Shown: positions 1 to 5,733 of the stretch, piece after piece
Layout: each line of letters starts with the position of its first letter
Position numbering within the stretch: position 1 is the stretch's first letter
Source of the DNA: Nitrospirota bacterium
GTDB taxonomy: Bacteria > Nitrospirota > Thermodesulfovibrionia > Thermodesulfovibrionales > UBA6898
NCBI GenBank assembly: GCA_021787505.1
Contig: JAJYLU010000142.1
Span: forward strand, 1-5,815
Length of the DNA stretch: 5,815 nt
Direction of reading: 5' to 3'
Notes under the pieces: model-generated
Told to the model about the DNA's origin: nothing
The model's input: only the letters and a program-made list of their open reading frames with translations
The model's database searches: none
Made by a program: the position numbers and the translations under genes

Positions 1-1484
1 TCACCTATTCGAAGGCGCTTATCGCATCTCTCGTCTTTGCCGAGAAGTTCAAGAGCTTCGAGAAGGGATACATCGGGATCATGGTCCCCACGTCTGCCGG
101 GTGCTGCCTTGCGGTCCTCGGCGCGCTGATGAGCGGCAGGACACCCGTCATGATCAACTACTCCACCGGTGCAGCGCGTAATGCCGAATATGCCCAGAAG
201 AAGTGCGGCTTCAGGACAATTATTACATCGAAGGCGCTTCTCGATAAAATCGACTGTCCCGTCGTCGAAGGTATGGTATTCATCGAGGACATTGCGGCGG
301 GGATTTCGGCAGCGGACAAAATAAAGTGCGCACTTATCTCAAAGCTGCCCGTACCGTTCATCCTCAGGAGCGTGCATGCCGGGAAGGAGGACGACGATGC
401 GGTGGTGCTTTTCACGAGCGGAAGTGAAAAAGACCCGAAGGCGGTGCAGCTTACTCACCGCAATATTTCCTCGAATATCAGGAGCTTCAGCGAGGTCGTC
501 ACGATTTCGAGCAGAGACAGCATACTCGCCAATCTCCCCCTGTTTCATGTCTTCGGCCTGACGGTCAACATGTGGACGCCTCTGTACCACGGGATGACGG
601 TCGTCACCTATGCTAACCCGCTTGACTACCGGATGATATGCGTGATCGTGAAGGAAGAGGCCCCTACGATCATGGTAGGCACCCCGAGTTTCCTTTGGGG
701 GTATCTGCGGAAGTCTGAACCCGGAGATTTCGGGAGCCTGCGTCTTGTCGTATGCGGGGCGGATAAATGCCCGGACGCACTCAGAGAAGATTTTTACCGG
801 CAGCACGGGATCACCGTCTATGAAGGATATGGGGCCACCGAGACGTCGCCGGTCATCTCGACCAACACCCCAGACCACAACCGGCCCGGGAGCATCGGCA
901 GAGTCCTGCCGGGGGTGCAGGTGAGGATAGAGAACTACGAGACGGGTGAGGACTGCCGACCCGGAGAGACCGGGAGGATACTGGTGAAGGGCGACCTTGT
1001 GATGAAAGGATACTTCGATGACTTCGAGGAGACGTCTATGCGCGTCCGCCACGGGTGGTATGACACCGGAGATATGGGGTATCTCGATGAAGAGGGGTTT
1101 CTCTGGCATGCGGGGAGATTGAAACGGTTCATCAAGGTCGGAGGGGAGATGATCTCCCTCGTAAGGGTGGAAAATATTATGGAGCGGTTCTTACCCGAGG
1201 ACGTCTCCTGTTGCGTGGTCGAGGTCCCGGATGCCCTCAAGGGCGCGAGAATCGTTGCGGCGGTGACGCAGCAGATAGACGAAAAGAAGATTCTCAAGAA
1301 GATGGCTGCGCATCTTCCGAATATCGCGCTGCCGAAGCAGATCATGGTGATCGAGGAGCTTCCGAAGATGGGCAGCGGGAAGATCGATTTCAGGACAGTG
1401 ACAGAGATGGTAAACGACATGGTGAAGAAGGAGAGCGGCGACAGCGCCGAGGGCGGACGTGCTGAAAAACGCCATAGGACTTGA
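1..1484 (+). CDS. Aas-like acyl-ACP/acyl-CoA synthetase (AMP-binding), 5' truncated by window edge
   Basis: ANL-superfamily adenylating enzyme that activates a fatty acid with ATP through an acyl-AMP intermediate and transfers it to ACP or CoA. The reading frame is open from base 3, so the gene begins left of the window; 493 residues are visible, and the Met at base 81 is internal. In visible numbering I see the ATP-binding P-loop TSGSEKDPKAV (138-148), the substrate-pocket segment LPLFHVFGLT (178-187), EGYGATETSP (274-283), YDTGD (353-357), the hinge region GRLKRF (371-376), and SGKIDF with the catalytic lysine at 460. These blocks match my recollection of the synthetase half of Aas (2-acyl-glycerophosphoethanolamine acyltransferase/acyl-ACP synthetase) better than FadD. 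The usual PKGV of the P-loop reads PKAV. A PlsC-type acyltransferase domain may lie upstream and cannot be judged here, so I give no symbol. The hydrophilic tail after residue 475 is probably dispensable and ends inside a short repeat shared with the lemA downstream region. Confidence 0.93.
   Translation, partial: TYSKALIASLVFAEKFKSFEKGYIGIMVPTSAGCCLAVLGALMSGRTPVMINYSTGAARNAEYAQKKCGFRTIITSKALLDKIDCPVVEGMVFIEDIAAGISAADKIKCALISKLPVPFILRSVHAGKEDDDAVVLFTSGSEKDPKAVQLTHRNISSNIRSFSEVVTISSRDSILANLPLFHVFGLTVNMWTPLYHGMTVVTYANPLDYRMICVIVKEEAPTIMVGTPSFLWGYLRKSEPGDFGSLRLVVCGADKCPDALREDFYRQHGITVYEGYGATETSPVISTNTPDHNRPGSIGRVLPGVQVRIENYETGEDCRPGETGRILVKGDLVMKGYFDDFEETSMRVRHGWYDTGDMGYLDEEGFLWHAGRLKRFIKVGGEMISLVRVENIMERFLPEDVSCCVVEVPDALKGARIVAAVTQQIDEKKILKKMAAHLPNIALPKQIMVIEELPKMGSGKIDFRTVTEMVNDMVKKESGDSAEGGRAEKRHRT
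1457..1476 (+). repeat. Short direct repeat, copy A
   Basis: A 13-base exact match (acgtgctgaaaaa, 1457-1469) followed after one base by gccata. The same 13-mer, then gccata after two bases, occurs at 2149-2169. This copy encodes most of the last residues of the acyl synthetase and lies just before its stop codon. Confidence 0.55.
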
Positions 1485-1493
1485 TTTTGACGC

Positions 1494-1527
1494 GCGGAAA
1501 GACCACCCCGGCGGATGGTTTTTCCGC
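1494..1527. terminator. Stem-loop after the synthetase gene, possible terminator
   Basis: Bases 1494-1505 pair with 1516-1527 to form a 12-bp stem with a single G-U wobble (1501/1520). After one mismatch (1506/1515) come two more G-C pairs closing a 4-base loop. It starts 10 bases after the synthetase stop and ends 36 bases before the lemA start. The 3' arm contains TTTTT, but there is no uridine run immediately after the stem. It could therefore be a weak terminator, an RNA-stabilising 3' hairpin or a processing site. The structure is clear; its role is inferred. Confidence 0.4.
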
Positions 1528-1563
1528 TATGCATATTCTTTCATGAAAGGATAGCGGAGGAAT

Positions 1564-2130
1564 ATGGCTGGACTGATACTCATTGCGGCAATCGCTCTTT
1601 TTTCCCTCTGGATGGTCTTCATCTATAACCGGCTCGTAAGGCTCCGCAACGACGTGGGGAGCGCCTGGAGCCAGATCGACGTGCAGCTGAAACGGCGGCA
1701 TGACCTGATCCCTAACCTCGTTGCAGCGGTAAAGGGCTATATGGATTTCGAGAGGGACACGCTCGAAAGGGTAGTTTCCGCGAGGGCCGCGGCAGCAGCC
1801 GCGGTGGGGATCCATGAAAAGGCCGTCTCAGAGGGCCGTTTGACCCGTGCGATAGACGGGCTCTTTATGGTGATGGAAAACTATCCGGTCCTCAAGAGCA
1901 GCGAAAATGTCATGCATCTTCAGGAGGAACTCGTCTCGACCGAAAACCGCATCGCCTTTGCGCGCCAGTTTTATAATGACCTCGTGGCGAACCTGAGGAC
2001 GAAGCTCGAGGTATTTCCGGATACCATCATTGCCTCCCTCTTTTCATTCCGGAGTGCGGAATATTTTTCAGCCGGGGAAGAAGACATGGCACTGCCTTCC
2101 GCAGGACTGAGCATGCGGAGGAACGACTAG
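1564..2130 (+). CDS. lemA: LemA family membrane-anchored protein
   Basis: A 188-residue protein, the usual length for LemA. Residues 2-20 form one hydrophobic membrane segment, followed by YNRLVRLRNDV (21-31) and the family signature WSQIDVQLKRRHDLIPNLV (35-53). An alpha-helical body follows with YPVLKSSENVMHLQEELV (107-124), TENRIAFARQFYND (126-139) and the terminal block FPDTIIASLF (151-160). LemA proteins are helical bundles tethered to the membrane; their biochemical role is not established. The ATG at 1564 is chosen because the N-terminus matches the family. GGAGG at 1556-1560 lies only 3 bases upstream, unusually close, while AAGGA at 1547-1551 lies 12 bases away. The gene sits between the synthetase and an M48 protease, a neighbour lemA also has in other bacteria, including streptococci (lemA-htpX). 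The last 20 residues are a non-conserved hydrophilic tail. Confidence 0.95.
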   Translation: MAGLILIAAIALFSLWMVFIYNRLVRLRNDVGSAWSQIDVQLKRRHDLIPNLVAAVKGYMDFERDTLERVVSARAAAAAAVGIHEKAVSEGRLTRAIDGLFMVMENYPVLKSSENVMHLQEELVSTENRIAFARQFYNDLVANLRTKLEVFPDTIIASLFSFRSAEYFSAGEEDMALPSAGLSMRRND

Positions 2131-2148
2131 AGAGGAATAGCGCGACGA

Positions 2149-2169
2149 ACGTGCTGAAAAAGTGCCATA
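2149..2169 (+). repeat. Short direct repeat, copy B
   Basis: Second copy of the acgtgctgaaaaa...gccata element (first copy 1457-1476). The 13-mer at 2149-2161 is exact and the following gccata (2164-2169) is offset by one extra base. It begins 19 bases after the lemA stop. Sequences beginning tgctgaaaaag occur as dispersed intergenic elements in some bacterial genomes, which I recall only in general terms. Confidence 0.55.
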
Positions 2170-2210
2170 AATTCGGCAGATATATATTGTGATTCACGGT
2201 AAACGCAGTA

Positions 2211-2244
2211 TTGACCTTGGGTGACATTCAGAAAATGGTATTTT
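2211..2244 (+). promoter_or_regulatory. Weak candidate promoter upstream of the M48 protease gene
   Basis: The 208-base gap between lemA and the protease gene (2131-2338) is AT-rich in its middle. TTGACC (2211-2216) is a good -35 match, but 17 bases on there is only AATGGT. Alternatively, TTGGGT (2217-2222) is followed after 16 bases by TATTTT (2239-2244), which carries an upstream TGG like an extended -10. Neither pairing is strong. The gap length suggests the protease can be transcribed apart from lemA. I see no riboswitch or clear terminator in the gap. Confidence 0.25.
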
Positions 2245-2338
2245 ACTACATGCACGGGCACTGCGGAGCCTCAGATTATGGACCTTTTTCATCGCATTCG
2301 CCGTTCTTTTTTCAAGTTGAACTGCGAGGCTGGCGCTT

Positions 2339-3958
2339 ATGCCGCTGACGTTTATCGATATTGAAAGGCAAAAGAGCTGGAGGATCAGCGCGCTCTTCCT
2401 GCTTCTGACGGCCCTCTACTTTGTCTTCGCCTTCGTAGTAGTCCAGCTCGTGGTATGTTTCATACCCGGCTTTTCGGCGATACACGGTTCGTTTCTCGTG
2501 GTGCAAGACCTGAAGTATCTTGCTGTCATAGGTCTTTCTGCGCTTTCCATCGCGTCGGTGCACTTCTTGACGTCCGGGCTCATCGCGGTCCGACAGGTCA
2601 TCGAACAGACAGGCGCTAAGGACCCTGATCCTGAAGACGGCATCCACAGGCAGCTTATGAACATTGCCGAGGAGATCCGGATCGCTTCGGGGGGAAGGAA
2701 AAGGATAAGATGCATGGTCATCCCTACCTTGTCTGCCAACGCCCTTGCGGTTGCAGACCTCAGGGGAGAGGCAGTGATAGCTATAACCGAGGGGTTGTTG
2801 TCGCGACTCACAAGACCTCAGATCGAGGCGGTCATGGCGCATGAGGCGTATCACGTGCTTTCGGGCGACTGCCTCGAAACGTCTCTCGCCACGAGCTTCT
2901 TCGGGATGTACGCCTCGGCGCTCGACAGGCTAAAGTCCGAAATCGCGGAGGAACCCAGGGCGTGGCCGATCGCCGCGATCTTCTGGGTACTCGTGAAATT
3001 CGCGACCGTGGTAAACATGTTCATCTCGCGCGAAAGAGAATACAGGGCCGATGCCGGTGCGGTGCGTGTAACGCGTAATCCCCTTGCGCTTGCGGAGGCC
3101 CTCGACATTATCGGGAAGAGATGGTCCGGGACAGGCCTCATCAGCGACGGACTCGAAATGCTCTGCATCAGCGGCCCGCGCGTCTCCGATCACGACGAAT
3201 CGGAGGGTTGGTGGGATGATCTGATGTCAACGCATCCTCCGATCGGAAAGCGGATCGCCGTCCTCCTGGGGATGGCGCACGTAAGCGCCTCCATCCTTGC
3301 AAAAAAAGAAACGGCAAAGCCGGCTGCGCAGACGGACCCTGCGGAGCCGCTTTACTATGCCCTCGATCCCGACAACGTCTGGCTCGGTCCCTTCCGCGTT
3401 GCGGAGCTTGCCGCGTTTCCGTGGTTTTCTCCGAAAACGTGGATGAGCACCGAGGCTGGAGGAAGGGCTGCGAGGGCCTCTGCGCTCGGCATTTCTGACA
3501 CTCTGTTCGGCGGCCGTGGACAGGCCGAAGGACATGCGGACATGAGCTGCCCTTCCTGCAGGCAGCCGCTTGCTATGGTCCCCTATGAACGGACGACGAT
3601 ATTTCAATGCGCCTTCTGCGGGGGAACACTCGTCGAAAATGACAAACTCCAGAGGGTCCTCGCAAGAAATGAAGGGGACTGCAGCGAGAGGATCATTTCA
3701 CTTGTGAGGGCCGTGACCGCTGACAATCAGAGGAGCCTCGCGATTAGAAGATTGAGGCAGCTCGACAGGAGAAAAGAGCCTCCGACGCTTTGCCCGAAGT
3801 GCGGCAGGTCGATGTTTAGGGCGTTCTACAGCTACGCCTATCTTCTTGAAATCGACAAGTGCGGCATATGCGGGGTGACATGGTTCGACCCCGACGAACT
3901 GGAGATGCTCCGGTGTATAATCGAAAACAGGATCACGCCCGGGACGTCTGTTTCATGA
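2339..3958 (+). CDS. M48 (HtpX-like) membrane zinc metalloprotease with GYF_2-like segment and two C-terminal zinc ribbons
   Basis: A 539-residue zinc endopeptidase of family M48, expected in the cytoplasmic membrane and acting in envelope protein quality control. Hydrophobic segments lie at about 15-42, 57-84 and 209-230. The zinc site is HEAYH (168-172, catalytic Glu169), with the third ligand probably Glu234 in SREREYRAD (230-238). NALAVADL, ITEGLL and STHPPIGKRI (297-306) are further M48 blocks. HtpX proteins are about 290 residues; here a long extension follows. YYALDPDNVWLGPF through TWMS (339-370) resembles a GYF_2 domain. Two four-cysteine ribbons follow: C404/C407/C424/C427 and C485/C488/C508/C511. 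The second, with CGVTWFDPDELEML, resembles zf-TFIIB. The ATG start has GAGG at 2326-2329 nine bases upstream, and an in-frame stop at 2318-2320 excludes longer starts. The pairing with lemA fits a shared membrane role; its substrate is unknown. Confidence 0.92.
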   Translation: MPLTFIDIERQKSWRISALFLLLTALYFVFAFVVVQLVVCFIPGFSAIHGSFLVVQDLKYLAVIGLSALSIASVHFLTSGLIAVRQVIEQTGAKDPDPEDGIHRQLMNIAEEIRIASGGRKRIRCMVIPTLSANALAVADLRGEAVIAITEGLLSRLTRPQIEAVMAHEAYHVLSGDCLETSLATSFFGMYASALDRLKSEIAEEPRAWPIAAIFWVLVKFATVVNMFISREREYRADAGAVRVTRNPLALAEALDIIGKRWSGTGLISDGLEMLCISGPRVSDHDESEGWWDDLMSTHPPIGKRIAVLLGMAHVSASILAKKETAKPAAQTDPAEPLYYALDPDNVWLGPFRVAELAAFPWFSPKTWMSTEAGGRAARASALGISDTLFGGRGQAEGHADMSCPSCRQPLAMVPYERTTIFQCAFCGGTLVENDKLQRVLARNEGDCSERIISLVRAVTADNQRSLAIRRLRQLDRRKEPPTLCPKCGRSMFRAFYSYAYLLEIDKCGICGVTWFDPDELEMLRCIIENRITPGTSVS

Positions 3959-5549
3959 GCCCCGCCGCGGGGTAATGGTCACCGTGGCCCGGTAGGATAG
4001 TGGCTGATATTCCCTTCTTCTTTAGTCTATCATCTAACGAAAGAATCAGTTCTTTCAGCGCAGCCGTCTCTTCCCTGAAGACGAAGTCGTTTCCGTTTGG
4101 GCTGATGAGAAGATATTTGTAAAGGCCCAGGTGGTCCTTTTCTTCGGAGGAGAGGCTCTTCACATTTATCAGATAGTCCGAGCTGAAGAGCAGGCCGTAT
4201 TCTTTGTTGATGAAGAACACGTGCCCCGGCACATGGCCGCCGCGGCTCTCCAGCACGTCCAGCTGCAGATTGCCTATGTGGAATGAATCGACCAGATCGA
4301 ATACGCCGGCCTTTGCGAGCGGCCTTGTCGCAAACCAATGCACTCGATTTGGGAACCGGCAGTCGGTGAACTTGTTGACGAGCCTCGTATAGTATTTGTT
4401 CAGTCCGGCTAACTTGCCCGCTGTCCCGTAGGCCCTGTTGTCGTGTTCGATGACTGCCTGGCTTGCGGGGTGCATATATATCTCAGTCCCGAATTCTTCG
4501 GCGAAATGTCCGGCGGAGCCTGCGTGGTCGGCATCCGGGTGGGTGACGAATATCCGTCTGAGGCGGGCCGGGTCCATCGACCTTTCCCTGAGCAGGGCCT
4601 TGATGTCTTCATAGTAGATGCCGAACCCAGAATCGACCATAGTAAGGTCACCGCCGCGGTTGAAGACGTAAATGTTTTCCGTTGTCGGCAGGCGGAAGCC
4701 GAGGAGGGTTGTATCGGGTCCGAGCCGTATCGCCGGCATCTCCGCCACGGAAAATCTTCTGCCGGTCCTGGCCCGCGACATCGAGGCGAGGGTGAGGACC
4801 TTTTCGAATACCTCCGCCGCTTCCAGGTGATCGCCGGCCTCCGCATAGAACTTCACGAGGTCAGCGTGGAGCTCTTGGGACGAACCGACAAGGTCCTTCA
4901 CCTCTTCGGCGTCTTTTCCCTCGAGTAGCTTGCGGAGGCGGAGGAAAAACTTCTCTACAAGCTTGAGGCCGATAATGTGTTCGACCTCTTTTTCGCCGGC
5001 GCCCCGGTATACTACCCTGTAGTGATATCCTCCCCTGTTGATCCCGTCGAGCAGTGCGTCTATTTCCGACGGGTCCTTCGTCGCCATGGCGACGTCGGCG
5101 GAATCAGGGGCGATGCCCTCATCATAAAGCATATAGATCACATTTGCATGATGTTTTCTCAGAAGGCGGGAAAAAGACGAGAGCGTACCGGGTCTGTTTT
5201 CGAGCTTCACCTTTATTTCGAGGATATTCTCGACCATCGTGATGTCGACACTGTCCACGGCGGCCCTTGTTTTTTCGAAGGTATAGTGTCCCGATTCAAG
5301 TCCGGCCAGCAGCGCATCGAGTTCCCTCGTTCCGGCCATCGTCACCTCGACCGCAACGCGGCTGCTGTCGAGGGAGCGGTCATAGTGGAAGAAGCAGATG
5401 TTTCCGCCGAAGCGGGCGATCAGTGCCGAAAAAGCGGCGAGCGAACCAGGCCTGTCTTTCAGGAAAACCCGGAACTTGGCGAGGACCTCCTCCCCTCCTC
5501 CGTAGGATTTCACCTTCTTGTAGACCCTTATCGGCAGATGACTCTTCAT
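3933..5549 (-). CDS. ACT-ACT-metallo-beta-lactamase-fold fusion protein
   Basis: A 538-residue soluble protein with no signal peptide or membrane segment. Two ACT domains occupy about 23-96 and 108-183; each has the ligand-loop motif, DRPGSL (32-37) and NRPGTL (118-123). ACT domains usually bind amino acids and control the attached enzyme. A charged helical linker (about 185-258) includes a TPR-like stretch (EAAEVFEKVLTLA, 243-255). The hydrolase domain (about 280-530) shows VDSG (305-308), THPDADH (336-342), GGHVPGH (437-443, ligand probably His439), SSD (Asp458) and PGHGDH (520-525, His522). The usual HxHxDH reads HxDxDH, so one metal ligand is Asp339. Its substrate cannot be told from the sequence. 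ATG 5549 is the first start codon after an in-frame stop at 5588-5586; the ribosome site before it is weak. The gene converges on the protease gene with a 26-base overlap. Confidence 0.9.
   Translation of the reverse strand: MKSHLPIRVYKKVKSYGGGEEVLAKFRVFLKDRPGSLAAFSALIARFGGNICFFHYDRSLDSSRVAVEVTMAGTRELDALLAGLESGHYTFEKTRAAVDSVDITMVENILEIKVKLENRPGTLSSFSRLLRKHHANVIYMLYDEGIAPDSADVAMATKDPSEIDALLDGINRGGYHYRVVYRGAGEKEVEHIIGLKLVEKFFLRLRKLLEGKDAEEVKDLVGSSQELHADLVKFYAEAGDHLEAAEVFEKVLTLASMSRARTGRRFSVAEMPAIRLGPDTTLLGFRLPTTENIYVFNRGGDLTMVDSGFGIYYEDIKALLRERSMDPARLRRIFVTHPDADHAGSAGHFAEEFGTEIYMHPASQAVIEHDNRAYGTAGKLAGLNKYYTRLVNKFTDCRFPNRVHWFATRPLAKAGVFDLVDSFHIGNLQLDVLESRGGHVPGHVFFINKEYGLLFSSDYLINVKSLSSEEKDHLGLYKYLLISPNGNDFVFREETAALKELILSLDDRLKKKGISATILPGHGDHYPAAGLMKQTSRA
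3960..3972. repeat. Compact GC dyad at the convergent gene ends
   Basis: CCCCG (3960-3964) and CGGGG (3968-3972) form a perfect 5-bp stem with a 3-base loop, starting two bases after the protease stop codon. The same bases encode the Pro-Ala-Ala-Gly near the C-terminus of the convergent MBL gene, so coding composition may explain it. There is no T run on either side, so I do not call a terminator. Confidence 0.35.
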
Positions 5550-5584
5550 GCCCGAATCTTTTGTCGCACCGTCCGTTTTAAGGT

Positions 5585-5593
5585 ATTATAGCA
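5585..5593 (-). promoter_or_regulatory. Extended -10 promoter for the ACT-MBL gene
   Basis: On the minus strand, bases 5593 to 5585 read TGCTATAAT, a perfect extended -10 element (TGn plus TATAAT). The predicted transcription start is near 5578, leaving a leader of about 29 bases before the ATG at 5549. No good -35 is found at 16-18 base spacing (GATGTT at 17), which is tolerated for extended -10 promoters. Confidence 0.6.
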
Positions 5594-5623
5594 AAGCATG
5601 GGCGCGAAACATCGTCGTGCATA

Positions 5624-5651
5624 AATCCGAATGCGCAGGTGAGTTCGGATT
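5624..5651. repeat. Inverted repeat in the divergent intergenic region
   Basis: AATCCGAA (5624-5631) and TTCGGATT (5644-5651) are perfect 8-base reverse complements separated by 12 bases. They lie about 30 bases upstream of the minus-strand -10 element, between the two divergent genes. This could be an operator for a dimeric regulator or a transcript hairpin. It is not followed by a T run on either strand. Confidence 0.55.
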
Positions 5652-5659
5652 ATATTGTA

Positions 5660-5679
5660 GGGGCGCTTGTAAATGCCCC
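5660..5679. repeat. GGGGC/GCCCC inverted repeat
   Basis: GGGGC (5660-5664) and GCCCC (5675-5679) form a 5-bp all-G-C stem around a 10-base loop, preceded by TTGTA and followed by GTATATTT. The motif resembles dispersed 'TTGTAGGGGC...GCCCC' hairpin repeats seen in some anaerobe genomes, but only one copy with imperfect loop symmetry is present here. It falls in the leader or promoter region of the gene starting at 5734. Confidence 0.4.
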
Positions 5680-5733
5680 GTATATTTAAGACTGCCTTTT
5701 CCAGGATGAAACAGTATTGTAAGGAGAGCGATT

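Noticed and set aside
339..1109. Long minus-strand open frame of 256 codons inside the synthetase gene
   Set aside because: It lies wholly antisense to a well-supported ANL enzyme with all core motifs; its sequence is low in recognisable domains and rich in Arg, His and Pro, as expected from the opposite frame of GC-rich coding DNA.
935..1534. Minus-strand open frame of 199 codons over the synthetase 3' end
   Set aside because: Serine-rich antisense shadow without a domain or ribosome site; overlaps conserved synthetase motifs.
1529..1546. Five-codon frame (MHILS) just before lemA
   Set aside because: Too short and without a ribosome site to be claimed as a leader peptide.
2187..2198. TGTGATTCACG as a CRP-like site
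   Set aside because: The half-sites are not at the required spacing (TGTGA-n6-TCACA); the match is only superficial.
2235..2348. Possible 37-codon small gene in the gap before the protease, overlapping its start by 10 bases
   Set aside because: No Shine-Dalgarno sequence before its ATG and no recognisable features; a leader peptide cannot be excluded but is not supported.
2312..2854. Minus-strand open frame of 180 codons over the protease N-terminus
   Set aside because: Very charged, Arg-rich antisense product; the plus strand has membrane segments and the HExxH region.
4977..5591. Plus-strand open frame of 204 codons opposite the two ACT domains
   Set aside because: The minus strand encodes two recognisable ACT domains with correct motifs; the plus frame shows no family resemblance.
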